A stretch of 64,000 nucleotides of DNA from a virus. Positions 17,964-26,474 of the stretch are shown one piece after another. The stretch spans positions 20,221-84,220 of the IMG/VR virus record IMGVR_UViG_3300009104_000975; one strand, 5' to 3'. A program made the translations under genes and the position numbers. The notes under the pieces were generated by a model that ran no database searches, had not been told where the DNA came from, and worked only from the letters and a program-made list of their open reading frames with translations. Each line of letters starts with the position of its first letter. The first letter of the stretch is position 1.

Positions 17964-18270
17964 ATGTTTACTACACAACATGCCTATGTTTTTATCTGCT
18001 GATAACAAATTAAAGCCTTGTTGTTTTTTAAATCCAATTGAAACATGGAATGAATTTAAAAAATGGGGAGAAGATAATGGGTTAGATGTAGACGGTGATT
18101 TGGATATAACAAAACATAATATAGAAACAATATTAAAAAGTAAAACATGGACTATGTTAATAGAGGGATTTAAAACAGGTAATACTCCAGAAGAGTGTCA
18201 TCTTAAATGTGGGCCTGATAGTTATAGCAGTACAAATCAAACTTCCTTACATAGTGACTATAAAAAATAG
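17950..18270 (+). CDS. SPASM-like domain, second half of split rSAM gene
   Basis: 106 residues beginning MIKPRCLLHNMPM. Cysteines CLLHN, KLKPCCF and the C-terminal ECHLKCGPD match the SPASM cluster pattern of the full-length paralogue at 45905. It overlaps the core gene by 14 nt in a different frame. AGGTGG lies 5 nt upstream of the ATG, so independent, coupled translation is possible. It would hold one or two auxiliary 4Fe-4S clusters for the upstream core. Confidence 0.65.
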   Translation: MIKPRCLLHNMPMFLSADNKLKPCCFLNPIETWNEFKKWGEDNGLDVDGDLDITKHNIETILKSKTWTMLIEGFKTGNTPEECHLKCGPDSYSSTNQTSLHSDYKK

Positions 18271-18279
18271 GAAATTAAA

Positions 18280-19059
18280 ATGAACATAGCAATATTCGGT
18301 TGCGGGTTTGTTGGTGGAACAGTAGCAGACTTCTTAGAAGAAACATACCAAGGTAATAAAAATAAAATAGTAAGAGTTGATCCATTACTCTATCCAGAAC
18401 AAGATCCACAAGAAGCGATAGCAAATGCAGATGGTATTATAATTTGTGTACCTACTCCTAGCCTATACTTTGGTGGATGTGATGATAGTATAATTCAAAA
18501 AATTTTAAAACTATGTAACGAAAGCACTCCTATATTACTTAAAAGTACAGTAACACCAGATTTAATACAATCATACCCAGACAATGTAGTTTATAATCCA
18601 GAGTTTTTAAGAGAAGCACATGCAAAAGAAGACTTTGAAAATCAACATACATTTATATTAGGATACAACGAAGAAGACACTATTAGCGAAGTATACGCCA
18701 AATGGTGGGCTGGTTTATTTAATAAGGCTGATTGGGATGTAATTTATACAAATAGACGTACTGCAAGTATGATAAAATACACACATAATGCATGGTTGTC
18801 TACTAAAGTAGCATGGTTTCACGAGCTATATAGTGAATTACCACCAGGTGTTGACTATGACACTTTATGTAGTGCCTTGGGTAGATTTCCTACTATTGGC
18901 TCGACACATATGCAAGTGCCAAACAGTAATGGAACCCTAGGATATAGTGGTAAATGCTTTCCTAAGGACCTAAAAGCCTTGACAAAAGTGGTAAAACATA
19001 GTATACTTAATACAGTAAAAAAGACTAATGATAAACTTAATAACTCTAAAGGAGAATAA
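18280..19059 (+). CDS. UDP-sugar dehydrogenase-like protein, short form
   Basis: 259 residues. Rossmann motif FGCGFVGG, then ICVPTPS, NPEFLREAHA, K166 (SMIKYTHNAW) and catalytic C226 (GYSGKCFPKDL) match UDP-glucose/GDP-mannose dehydrogenases. Family members are usually near 400 residues and have a C-terminal nucleotide-sugar domain that is missing here. The gene ends in clean coding sequence before a new RBS, so it looks like a natural short form rather than a random break. Activity is uncertain. Confidence 0.75.
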   Translation: MNIAIFGCGFVGGTVADFLEETYQGNKNKIVRVDPLLYPEQDPQEAIANADGIIICVPTPSLYFGGCDDSIIQKILKLCNESTPILLKSTVTPDLIQSYPDNVVYNPEFLREAHAKEDFENQHTFILGYNEEDTISEVYAKWWAGLFNKADWDVIYTNRRTASMIKYTHNAWLSTKVAWFHELYSELPPGVDYDTLCSALGRFPTIGSTHMQVPNSNGTLGYSGKCFPKDLKALTKVVKHSILNTVKKTNDKLNNSKGE

Positions 19060-19060
19060 A

Positions 19061-19540
19061 ATGAAATATATAGTAACACTGATTGCAAGTATGTTCTTGT
19101 TTTCTAATATAGCATATGCTGAAAATATGTACTCTGAAGCAGATGAAGTAAATGCTCATGTGAGACATTATTTTGAAAATGTAGAAATACAAACAAAAGT
19201 TTCAAATAGAACTTGCCAAGAAATTGATATACCTATATACAAAGATGAGAAATCATCAACTGGTGAAGTACTAGGTGGTGCAATTATCGGTGGTGTAATT
19301 GGTAATCAAATTGGTAAGGGCAAAGGTAACGATGCCGCTACTATTTTAGGTGCAATTTTAGGTGCTGATTTTGCCAATAAAAAAGGCAATAAAACTATTG
19401 TTGGTTATAAAAGAACAACAGTATGTGAAGACAACCCTACATTTGTAACTGAAGTGAAAAAAGTATACACTCATAGTATAATTAGGTTCCAACAAAACGG
19501 AAAACAGTATAATATTAAATTCATTAAACACGACCAATAG
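19061..19540 (+). CDS. Exported glycine-zipper (17 kDa antigen-like) protein
   Basis: 159 residues from the ATG at 19061, which has AAAGGAG upstream. Signal peptide MKYIVTLIASMFLFSNIAYA is followed by a glycine-zipper repeat (VLGGAIIGGVIGNQIG, then AATILGAILGADFA) like the 17 kDa surface antigen/OmpA-glycine zipper family. Two cysteines (RTCQEI and TVCEDN) may pair. It likely sits in or at the host envelope. Phage role unknown; a host-derived envelope gene is possible. Confidence 0.7.
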   Translation: MKYIVTLIASMFLFSNIAYAENMYSEADEVNAHVRHYFENVEIQTKVSNRTCQEIDIPIYKDEKSSTGEVLGGAIIGGVIGNQIGKGKGNDAATILGAILGADFANKKGNKTIVGYKRTTVCEDNPTFVTEVKKVYTHSIIRFQQNGKQYNIKFIKHDQ

Positions 19541-19551
19541 AGGGCAATATC

Positions 19552-20451
19552 TTGCAAAAACTTAGATATAGTGAAGCATTCTATTCAGTACAAGGTGAAG
19601 GTAAATTCGTAGGAGTACCTAGTGTATTCCTACGTACATTTGGTTGTAACTTTCGTTGTATGAACTTTGGACTAAATAGGAATGAGCCTAGTCGTGCAGA
19701 AAAACATGCACAAGGCAATCGTTATAATGATGAAGTTAAACTTCTATTAGATAATAAAGTACATGAAACTACAACTAATTTTAATGACTTACCTATTATA
19801 CATACAGGATGTGACACTTATGCAAGTATCTATCCAGAATTTAAACATTTTAATAAAGAAGGAACAGTAGATGAAGTAGTAGATCATCTATTAAGTCTAA
19901 CACCAGAGGGTAAGTGGACTTGCGATAATGGCCAGGATATACATCTTATATTAACTGGTGGCGAACCGTTGTTAGGGTGGCAACGATTGTACGTCGATTT
20001 ATTTAATCACCCACGTATGAAGGATTTAAAAAATGTTACATTTGAAACAAACACTACACAACACTTACACAAAGATCTTAAAGACTTTCTTAGTAATCAA
20101 GACAGATTACAGATCACATGGAGCTGTAGTCCTAAACTCTCCGTTAGTGGAGAATCTTGGAGCGATGCTATACTTCCTGATGTTGCTACTGAGTATAGTA
20201 GCACTAATGGTAGTAGCATTTACCTTAAATTCGTTGTTGCTGATCGTCGTGATATTGATGAAGCTGGTAGAGCAGTTGATGAATATCGTAAAGCAGGCTT
20301 GGAATGCCCTGTGTACCTTATGCCATTGGGTGGTAGATCAGAAGAATACAATCTTAACGTCAAAGAAGTCGCAGACATCTGTATGGAACGAGGGTGGAGA
20401 TTCTCACCCAGATTACACATCAGCCTCTTCGGCAATGCATGGGGAACATAA
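19552..20451 (+). CDS. queE: QueE-like 7-carboxy-7-deazaguanine synthase
   Basis: 299 residues, TTG start with AGGG about 9 nt upstream. YSVQGEGKFVGVPSVFLRTFG is the QueE N-terminus. The cluster loop reads CNFRCMNF (C32, C36, F39), so the third cysteine of CxxxCxxC is Phe; another Cys (C87, HTGCDTYAS) follows an insert. GGEPLLGWQ is the GGE motif. It would ring-contract 6-carboxy-tetrahydropterin to CDG. Given the changed loop, the third ligand must come from C87 or elsewhere. Confidence 0.8.
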   Translation: MQKLRYSEAFYSVQGEGKFVGVPSVFLRTFGCNFRCMNFGLNRNEPSRAEKHAQGNRYNDEVKLLLDNKVHETTTNFNDLPIIHTGCDTYASIYPEFKHFNKEGTVDEVVDHLLSLTPEGKWTCDNGQDIHLILTGGEPLLGWQRLYVDLFNHPRMKDLKNVTFETNTTQHLHKDLKDFLSNQDRLQITWSCSPKLSVSGESWSDAILPDVATEYSSTNGSSIYLKFVVADRRDIDEAGRAVDEYRKAGLECPVYLMPLGGRSEEYNLNVKEVADICMERGWRFSPRLHISLFGNAWGT

Positions 20452-20474
20452 AGATCAAATGGAAAGGGCAAGAA

Positions 20475-20627
20475 ATGCAGGATTATAGAGAAGAACTCGC
20501 TAAAGAAATATACTATAATGGATATTATGCAAAAGAAATTCAAGCACAATATCCAAAGTTTGAAGATTATTTAAATTCAGAAGACTTTGATGAAGATGCA
20601 CAAAGACTAAGAAACAAATTTGACTAA
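20475..20627 (+). CDS. Small acidic helical protein, unknown
   Basis: 50 residues starting MQDYREELAKEI. The start is set by AAGGG about 8 nt upstream; earlier in-frame ATGs at 20394 and 20439 lie inside queE. Sequence is mostly charged helix. Overlaps no gene and precedes another tiny ORF in the same operon. Confidence 0.5.
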   Translation: MQDYREELAKEIYYNGYYAKEIQAQYPKFEDYLNSEDFDEDAQRLRNKFD

Positions 20628-20640
20628 ACAGGAGAAGTAT

Positions 20641-20817
20641 ATGACAAAAATGGATTTTGAATTTCAACAATGGATACAACAAACATGGATGGAACATTTA
20701 GATGAAAAGTTTCATTGGAAAGAAAAAGTAGATTACACCCAAGAAGAGTGGCTTAAGAAGAATTTAGAGTTTTTAACTAACAAGTTTCAAGAAACAAAGG
20801 AGAAAGCAAATGGCTAA
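20641..20817 (+). CDS. Small charged protein, unknown
   Basis: 58 residues (MTKMDFEFQQWIQQTW...). AGGAG lies 8 nt before the ATG at 20641, which is preferred over 20620. Rich in Trp, Lys and Glu, predicted helical. Its stop overlaps the next start by 8 nt. Confidence 0.55.
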   Translation: MTKMDFEFQQWIQQTWMEHLDEKFHWKEKVDYTQEEWLKKNLEFLTNKFQETKEKANG

Positions 20818-21019
20818 TATATACAGTGTTTTTAATGTACATACAAGAAAAGTTATCGCAGAAGGGTTTGATAAAAAAGCAGATGCTAAAGCCAAACGTG
20901 ATGAACTTTGTAAAGACTCACATGACAAATGGGCTAAGAAAGTTAAAGATGATAAGGATTTAAGTAAACCATTTCCTTATATCGTAGTAAAAGGAACGGA
21001 ACACCCAAGAGTACTATGA
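20810..21019 (+). CDS. Small phage protein, unknown
   Basis: 69 residues. YSVFNVHTRKVIAEGF then a Lys-rich helix and PFPYIVVKGTEHPRVL suggest a small compact alpha/beta fold. AAAGGAG precedes the ATG. Overlaps metK by 4 nt (ATGA). Confidence 0.55.
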   Translation: MANIYSVFNVHTRKVIAEGFDKKADAKAKRDELCKDSHDKWAKKVKDDKDLSKPFPYIVVKGTEHPRVL

Positions 21020-22113
21020 AGCAAGGCAATTATATATTTACAAGCGAAAGTGTAAGTGCAGGACATCCTGACAAAGTAGCAGACCAAATTAGTGATGCAT
21101 TAGTTGATGCAGGACTTAAAAATGGTGATGAAACAACACGAGTAGCGGTAGAAACATTAGTAACTACTAATATGGTAACAGTAGCAGGCGAAGTAAAAAA
21201 CTTTAATGTTACTAAAGATCAAGTAGACGACATTATTCGTAACAAAGTTAAAGAAATTGGTTATGAACAAGATGGCTTCCATTGGGAGAAATTAAAAATT
21301 CATAATTATATACATTCACAGAGCAAAGATATTGCTCTAGGAACAGATAGTTTTGGTGCAGGAGATCAAGGAATTATGTTTGGTTATGCTTGTAATGATA
21401 ACGAAGCAATGATGCCAGCACCTATTTACTATGCACATAAGATTTTAAAAGAATTAGACAATAAGCGTCGAGGTGGATATGAATATATGTTACCAGATGC
21501 AAAATCACAAATAAGTATTCAATATGAAGGCGGCGAGCCTAAACGTGTTGATCAAATAGTAGTATCACATCAACATACAAAAGGATTTGAACATAGTATT
21601 AAAATGCCGTGCAGAAATGCGGCTGAAAAAGTATTAGGAGATTTAGTAGATGAATCAACAAATTGGTATATTAACCCTACAGGAATATTCGAAACTGGAG
21701 GACCAGATGGTGACACAGGCCTTACTGGCAGAAAAATTATTGTGGATACTTATGGTGGGTATGCTCCTCACGGTGGCGGTGCATTTAGTGGTAAAGATCC
21801 TACAAAAGTAGATAGAAGTGCGGCGTACATAGCACGTTGGTTAGCAAAGAATGTTGTAGCTGATGAAATGGCAGACTGGTGTAGTATCCAATTAAGTTAT
21901 GCAATTGGTGTAAAAGAACCTACAAGCATTTATGTAGACTCAAATGGGCATAATAGAAGTATTCAAAAGTTTATTGAGGAAAATATAGACTTAACACCAA
22001 AAGGAATCATTGACAGATTTGGATTATTTAAGTATAATGAGTATAGTAAGAATTGTGTATATGGACACTTTGGCGACAAAGATGTACCATGGGAAAGGAT
22101 AGGATGGAAATGA
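21016..22113 (+). CDS. metK: S-adenosylmethionine synthetase (MetK)
   Basis: 365 residues, close to the bacterial length (about 384). SESVSAGHPDKVADQISDA is the ATP site, GAGDQGIMFGYA the second signature, and GRKIIVDTYGG and GGGAFSGKDPTKVDRSAAY follow in the usual order. It joins methionine and ATP to give SAM in the cytoplasm. It starts in an ATGA overlap and is the second gene of a two-part SAM link in this window (the other is the nucleosidase at 42076). Its carriage fits the large demand of 20 rSAM proteins, an inference. Confidence 0.93.
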   Translation: MKQGNYIFTSESVSAGHPDKVADQISDALVDAGLKNGDETTRVAVETLVTTNMVTVAGEVKNFNVTKDQVDDIIRNKVKEIGYEQDGFHWEKLKIHNYIHSQSKDIALGTDSFGAGDQGIMFGYACNDNEAMMPAPIYYAHKILKELDNKRRGGYEYMLPDAKSQISIQYEGGEPKRVDQIVVSHQHTKGFEHSIKMPCRNAAEKVLGDLVDESTNWYINPTGIFETGGPDGDTGLTGRKIIVDTYGGYAPHGGGAFSGKDPTKVDRSAAYIARWLAKNVVADEMADWCSIQLSYAIGVKEPTSIYVDSNGHNRSIQKFIEENIDLTPKGIIDRFGLFKYNEYSKNCVYGHFGDKDVPWERIGWK

Positions 22114-22385
22114 GCATGTTTGATAAATTAAAGAAAATAGTTTCAAAGAACGAAAAAGAGATTTCAGCAAAAGAGCAGGCAACTGCTCGTGGAGAAGCCT
22201 ACGTTAAGGTACTTGATGTTAAATTCGACAAAGATAATCCAGGTGATGGATACTTTGAATTAGAATGGAATAAAATATTTGTAAAGAAGTTACTTGATGC
22301 AGGCTACAGTGGTGACAAAGATGACGAAATTGTTGATGCATGGTTTACAGGTCTTTGTAGACAAATAGCTGACGACCAATCTTAA
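22110..22385 (+). CDS. Small phage protein, unknown
   Basis: 91 residues if the ATG at 22110 (ATGA overlap with metK) is used; ATGs at 22104 and 22116 are also possible. It has a Lys/Glu-rich N-terminal helix and a YFELEWNKIFVKKLLDAGY helix after it. No family recognised. Confidence 0.5.
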   Translation: MSMFDKLKKIVSKNEKEISAKEQATARGEAYVKVLDVKFDKDNPGDGYFELEWNKIFVKKLLDAGYSGDKDDEIVDAWFTGLCRQIADDQS

Positions 22386-22400
22386 TACATAGGATAATAT

Positions 22401-23396
22401 ATGATGAGCTACATTTTAGTAGATGCGGCTAACATGTTTTTTAGAGCAAAGCATGTAGTACGTGGCAATGATATGCAAACAAAAGTTGGCATGAGTTTTC
22501 ACATCATGTTTAATAGTATTAATAAAGTATGGCGAGAACAAAAAGGTTCGCACGTTGTTCTATGTTTAGAAGGACGTAGTTGGCGTAAAGATGTTTATGA
22601 GCCTTATAAACGTAATAGGCAAGCCACACGTGATGCTCTTACAGAAAAAGAACAAGAAGAAGATAAAGCATTTTGGGAAGCCTTTGATGAGCTACAACAA
22701 TTCTTTATTAATAAAACTAATTGCACGGTATTACAACACAATGATGTAGAAGCAGATGACTTTATTGCTCGTTGGATACAAAACCATCCTAATGATAAAC
22801 ATTGTATAGTAAGTAGTGATGGTGACTTCTATCAACTTATCAGTGAAAACGTTAGTCAGTATAATGGAATCATGGGTCAACTAATTACACATGAAGGTGT
22901 ATTTGACGATAAGGGCAATCCTATCATAGACAAGAAAACTAAAGAGCCAAAACAAATAGGTGACCCAGAATGGATATTGTTTGAAAAATGTATCCGTGGT
23001 GATACAAGTGATAATGTATTTAGTGCATTTCCAGGTGCTCGTAAAAAAGGCACTAAGAATAAAGTTGGTATGATGGAAGCCTTTGCAGATAAAGATAATA
23101 AAGGTTTTAATTGGAATAACTTTATGTTACAACGTTGGGTGGATCATGAGAATAATGAGCACCGTGTATTAGAAGATTACGAACGTAATAAAATACTTAT
23201 TGATCTTACACAACAACCAGATGAAATTAAAGAAAAACTAGATGGAGCTATTGTAGAACAAGTACAAAAAGAATCTAAAGCAAACGTAGGCATTCATTTT
23301 ATGAGATTTTGTGGTAAATGGGATTTACAAAGAGTTGTTGATAAAGCACAAGACCATTCTAATTATTTAAATTCAAGTTATGCCAATGCAAACTAA
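22401..23396 (+). CDS. FEN-type 5' nuclease
   Basis: 331 residues. Conserved metal-site acidic motifs are YILVDAANMFF at the N-terminus, EADDFIARW (EADD) near 116, SSDGDFYQL near 136 and RGDTSDNV near 195, typical of the 5'-3' exonuclease/RNase H family (like T4 rnh or the 5' nuclease of DNA Pol I). It would remove RNA primers or flaps in phage DNA replication. The helical arch seems present between the first two motifs. Confidence 0.88.
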   Translation: MMSYILVDAANMFFRAKHVVRGNDMQTKVGMSFHIMFNSINKVWREQKGSHVVLCLEGRSWRKDVYEPYKRNRQATRDALTEKEQEEDKAFWEAFDELQQFFINKTNCTVLQHNDVEADDFIARWIQNHPNDKHCIVSSDGDFYQLISENVSQYNGIMGQLITHEGVFDDKGNPIIDKKTKEPKQIGDPEWILFEKCIRGDTSDNVFSAFPGARKKGTKNKVGMMEAFADKDNKGFNWNNFMLQRWVDHENNEHRVLEDYERNKILIDLTQQPDEIKEKLDGAIVEQVQKESKANVGIHFMRFCGKWDLQRVVDKAQDHSNYLNSSYANAN

Positions 23397-23417
23397 TTCA
23401 GTACTGAAAGGTATAAC

Positions 23418-23579
23418 CTGACGATAGAAGACGGAATATTACTGTTTATTATAGGTATGTCAATAACAGTAATAGGATTTTACATTGCATACACTATAGG
23501 TTCACGAGAACTAGAAAAAAGAACTAAACCAAAATCAATAAATCCAATAGATGAGTTTAGGGAAAGATTAGAGAAATAA
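23418..23579 (+). CDS. Small single-pass membrane protein
   Basis: About 53 residues. The frame is open from just after the nuclease stop. The start could be CTG at 23418, which has GAAAGG 7 nt upstream, or ATG at 23457 (40 residues) without a clear RBS. Hydrophobic segment LLFIIGMSITVIGFYIAY is followed by a charged tail RELEKRTKPKS. It ends 2 nt before the next gene. Function unknown. Confidence 0.5.
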   Translation: MTIEDGILLFIIGMSITVIGFYIAYTIGSRELEKRTKPKSINPIDEFRERLEK

Positions 23580-23581
23580 AT

Positions 23582-23776
23582 ATGGAAAAACTATATAGAG
23601 AGTTTGAAAAATTATCAATGCAACACGAACCATTGGCATCAGCAGGAGTGATGATGGCACAAGCACTTAAGATCTATAAGGCTATGTTATCTGAAGAAGA
23701 ATATAAAATGATAACAGAACATATATTAACTACTAGAGATGATATATTGCCACTTGATAAGCCAACACTAAATTAA
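23582..23776 (+). CDS. Small phage protein, unknown
   Basis: 64 residues, helical (LYREFEKLSMQHEPLASAGVM, then YKAMLSEEEYKMITEHIL). No signal or known motif. It lies between a small membrane ORF and the halogenase-like gene in a same-strand run. Confidence 0.55.
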   Translation: MEKLYREFEKLSMQHEPLASAGVMMAQALKIYKAMLSEEEYKMITEHILTTRDDILPLDKPTLN

Positions 23777-23786
23777 TAGGTAATAA

Positions 23787-25232
23787 ATGAAAATTAATAT
23801 TATTGGTGGTGGAACAAGTGGTTGGTGGACTGCTGGCTATCTAAGAAAAAATCATCCTGAGTTAGAAATAACACTAATAGAATCTCCTAGAATTCCTACA
23901 CTCGGTGTAGGTGAAAGTACTCAGCCAAATGTTCGTGCGTTCTTTGAAGAATTAGAAATATCAGAAGCCGATTGGATTAAATCATGTAGTGGTGTTAGAA
24001 AGCAGGGTAATATGAAATCTAACTTCAAACATGTCGGCGATGAACCTTTTAACTTTATGTTTATACACACTGGTTGGGACGAATGGTTTCAAAAGTATAA
24101 AAAAGGTGAAGTAGAAAGAAACAGTATCTACGACCAATACAATCCGGATGACTGGAGAGGATTTGCATATCACATTGATGCTTTACAAGCATGGCAAATT
24201 GTAAAAGAATATACAAAAGATATTAATCATATATATGCAGAAGTAACCAGAGATACTCTCCCAGAAGCAGACTTACATATAGACTGTACTGGATTTCGCC
24301 GGGCTCTTATACCAGATAAGACATTACATAGATATCCAGATACACTTAATAACTCTTGCGTTGTGAGACGAGTAGAAGAAGATACAAAAAATCATACTGA
24401 AACCATAGGGCGAGATTATGGATGGGAGTTTAACGTGTATCTAAGCGACAGGAGAGTCGGCTGTGGCTACGTTTTCAATCAAGACATGATAAGTGTAGAC
24501 CAAGCAAAAGAAGAATATATGAAAAACAACGGACATAGAAAGTTCTTAAGTGATTTTCTACTGTTAGAATGGGAACCTGGTAGACTTGAACGTTCATGGC
24601 AAGGTGATACTGTAGCAGTAGGATTAAGCAGTGGATTTGTAGATCCATTGGAAGCCAACGCATTAAGTCTGCTTATTCATCAAATTAGAACATTATCTAA
24701 GGTACTTCATAAACCTAACAGAGAAAAGATATACAATAGAGCAGTGGCAAAAGTACAGGATGAAGCCGCTCTCTTTATTTGGTGTCATTTTGCATGTTCT
24801 TCCCGAAATGATACACCATACTGGCAACATTATTATGCCCTTGATGGTGAATCAGTTTTATGGGACCGTGTTAGTAAAAATACCAACTTAGAATTAAACA
24901 TGTTTCCGTCTTACGTATACGAATACCTTGCTATATATTATGACCTTGTAAAAAGAGAATATAATAAAGATAATTTAGTCGAAAGACTTAGAAAGGAACA
25001 GTTAGTAGTTACATTTACTAAACTAAATGGTGATAAAAGAATTATGACTTGCACGTTAAATCCTAAATTTATTCCAGAAGATCAAATGCCCAAATCTAAT
25101 AAACCTACAAAAACTCTTAGTGAAAAACAATTAGAAAACATTGGTGTTTATGATATTAATGCAAAGGCTTGGCGTAGTTTTAAGGTTAATAGAGTTACTG
25201 ATGTACAAACACATGAACAACTTAAAGATTAA
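23787..25232 (+). CDS. Flavin-dependent tryptophan-halogenase family protein
   Basis: 481 residues. FAD motif GGGTSGWWTAGYL at 7-19, GVGESTQPN after it, and GFVDPLEANALSL match the Trp-halogenase family. The halogenase hallmark WxWxIP is replaced by GWEFNVY. Family enzymes use reduced flavin to halogenate indoles or other aromatics; phage relatives are known from marine viruses. The altered motif means halogenation is doubtful; another flavin oxidation is possible. No flavin reductase is visible nearby. Confidence 0.75.
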   Translation: MKINIIGGGTSGWWTAGYLRKNHPELEITLIESPRIPTLGVGESTQPNVRAFFEELEISEADWIKSCSGVRKQGNMKSNFKHVGDEPFNFMFIHTGWDEWFQKYKKGEVERNSIYDQYNPDDWRGFAYHIDALQAWQIVKEYTKDINHIYAEVTRDTLPEADLHIDCTGFRRALIPDKTLHRYPDTLNNSCVVRRVEEDTKNHTETIGRDYGWEFNVYLSDRRVGCGYVFNQDMISVDQAKEEYMKNNGHRKFLSDFLLLEWEPGRLERSWQGDTVAVGLSSGFVDPLEANALSLLIHQIRTLSKVLHKPNREKIYNRAVAKVQDEAALFIWCHFACSSRNDTPYWQHYYALDGESVLWDRVSKNTNLELNMFPSYVYEYLAIYYDLVKREYNKDNLVERLRKEQLVVTFTKLNGDKRIMTCTLNPKFIPEDQMPKSNKPTKTLSEKQLENIGVYDINAKAWRSFKVNRVTDVQTHEQLKD

Positions 25233-25662
25233 AGAAATTATAAAAGAAAAATACTGGATAGTAGAAAGTCAATTCGGTAAAGTAGGTACCTTACGTAAAG
25301 TAGATAAAGGATATGAGTTCTTTGATCAGAATAATAACACTACAGAACTATTAAATAGCCTTACAGGCTTCAAATCCGTTAATACAGCAGAGATCGGTGG
25401 CGACCTGCAAGTGTATAAAGGGTTACCAACGAACACGAGTATTTTACACCCTGTAGAGCATGAAACATTGCCATTGTTTAAAAAAGCCAAAAATGGTAAA
25501 ACTATATTTGTTGCAGGTTATTACATTTTAAAATACGAAGGTATGGGTTGGCAACATGCATTTTGTCCTAAATTAGAAACCATAAATAAGTATGAGCATA
25601 GAGGACCATATTTCACAGAATGGGATATGAATTTAAACTTAAGAAAGGCAAAACAAGAATGA
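25213..25662 (+). CDS. Phage protein, unknown
   Basis: 149 residues starting MNNLKIKEIIKEKYW at 25213, overlapping the halogenase gene by 20 nt; the earlier ATG lies deeper inside it. Contains VESQFGKVGTLRKVDKGYEFF and a C-terminal WQHAFCPKLETINKY. Looks like a beta-rich fold. Its stop overlaps the next start (ATGA). Confidence 0.55.
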   Translation: MNNLKIKEIIKEKYWIVESQFGKVGTLRKVDKGYEFFDQNNNTTELLNSLTGFKSVNTAEIGGDLQVYKGLPTNTSILHPVEHETLPLFKKAKNGKTIFVAGYYILKYEGMGWQHAFCPKLETINKYEHRGPYFTEWDMNLNLRKAKQE

Positions 25663-26108
25663 ATATAAGATTTAGTTATGTAATAGGAACATTTTTACTT
25701 CTACTTTTAGTGCTACCAACATTTGCTTCAAGCAATGCTGAAGCACAACCAATGAATCCAAGTACATTATTAGAGACACCCAATGCAGTAGAAGACCAAA
25801 CAGAACCAGAAGCTACTCCAGAAGATGTACCTCAAATATCTCAATGGAAATATTTAAATAGACAAATATTATGTAACACAATACAAGTTATAAAAACTAT
25901 ATTAACAACTCGCGGTCAAGAGTTACTTGTAACAGGACATAAACCACCAGAATACGTACCAAGTGATCCATTTGACGCAATTATTATTACTAGAAATCCG
26001 GAAACAATGGAATATACTATTCTAATAGTAAAAACTGATCAAAACCTAGCTTGTGTAATTGCATCTGGCACAAGTATGAAGACAATAGAAGAAATGGAAC
26101 AAGAATAG
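25659..26108 (+). CDS. Exported protein, unknown
   Basis: 149 residues from 25659. Signal peptide (MNIRFSYVIGTFLLLLLVLPTF then ASSNAEA) is followed by a Pro/Glu-rich linker (TEPEATPEDVP) and a compact C-terminal domain with two cysteines (ILCNTIQV, LACVIASG). Probably periplasmic or membrane linked. Another of five phage genes in this window with Sec-type signals. Confidence 0.6.
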   Translation: MNIRFSYVIGTFLLLLLVLPTFASSNAEAQPMNPSTLLETPNAVEDQTEPEATPEDVPQISQWKYLNRQILCNTIQVIKTILTTRGQELLVTGHKPPEYVPSDPFDAIIITRNPETMEYTILIVKTDQNLACVIASGTSMKTIEEMEQE

Positions 26109-26151
26109 TTATGAATTAAACCATTAACTGGTGTTTTTTCGGCAAGTATTG

Positions 26152-26159
26152 CTAAATAC
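26152..26159 (+). promoter_or_regulatory. T4-late-type promoter element
   Basis: CTAAATAC sits 22 nt before the ATG at 26181, with AGGAG in between. No host-type -35 box is evident. The 72-nt gap holds nothing else recognisable. Confidence 0.45.
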
Positions 26160-26180
26160 ATGTAACAGGAGAAACATTTA

Positions 26181-26474
26181 ATGGCACGACCAAAACCTAC
26201 AATTATACTTGATCAGGTAGATAAAAGTTATAATAGTGAACAAATTTTAAAAGCAGATGCGATATACGCAGTATATTACGAAGGGAATCCGATTAATTTA
26301 AGAACAATGAATACATTAGTAAATTATCCTGGTCCAAAATATAAGAAGGTAAGTTTCTCAAATAGTGGACATGCATTTAACCTAGCAGATAGACTTAATA
26401 AAAAGTTTAATACTGACTTGTTTAGTGTAATGAAATTAATAAACGGTGAAACAGTCACGAGAGATTCAAAATAG
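26181..26474 (+). CDS. Conserved phage protein
   Basis: 97 residues. The C-terminal block YPGPKYKKVSFSNSGHAFNLADRLN looks like a conserved small protein of T4-like marine phages, from memory rather than a search. No catalytic motif. It has a clear AGGAG site and is likely late-transcribed. Function unknown. Confidence 0.6.
   Translation: MARPKPTIILDQVDKSYNSEQILKADAIYAVYYEGNPINLRTMNTLVNYPGPKYKKVSFSNSGHAFNLADRLNKKFNTDLFSVMKLINGETVTRDSK

Noticed and set aside
25582-25589. ATAAATA inside the gene at 25213 as a late promoter
   Set aside because: It is within coding sequence and no gene starts just downstream at suitable distance with an independent signal.
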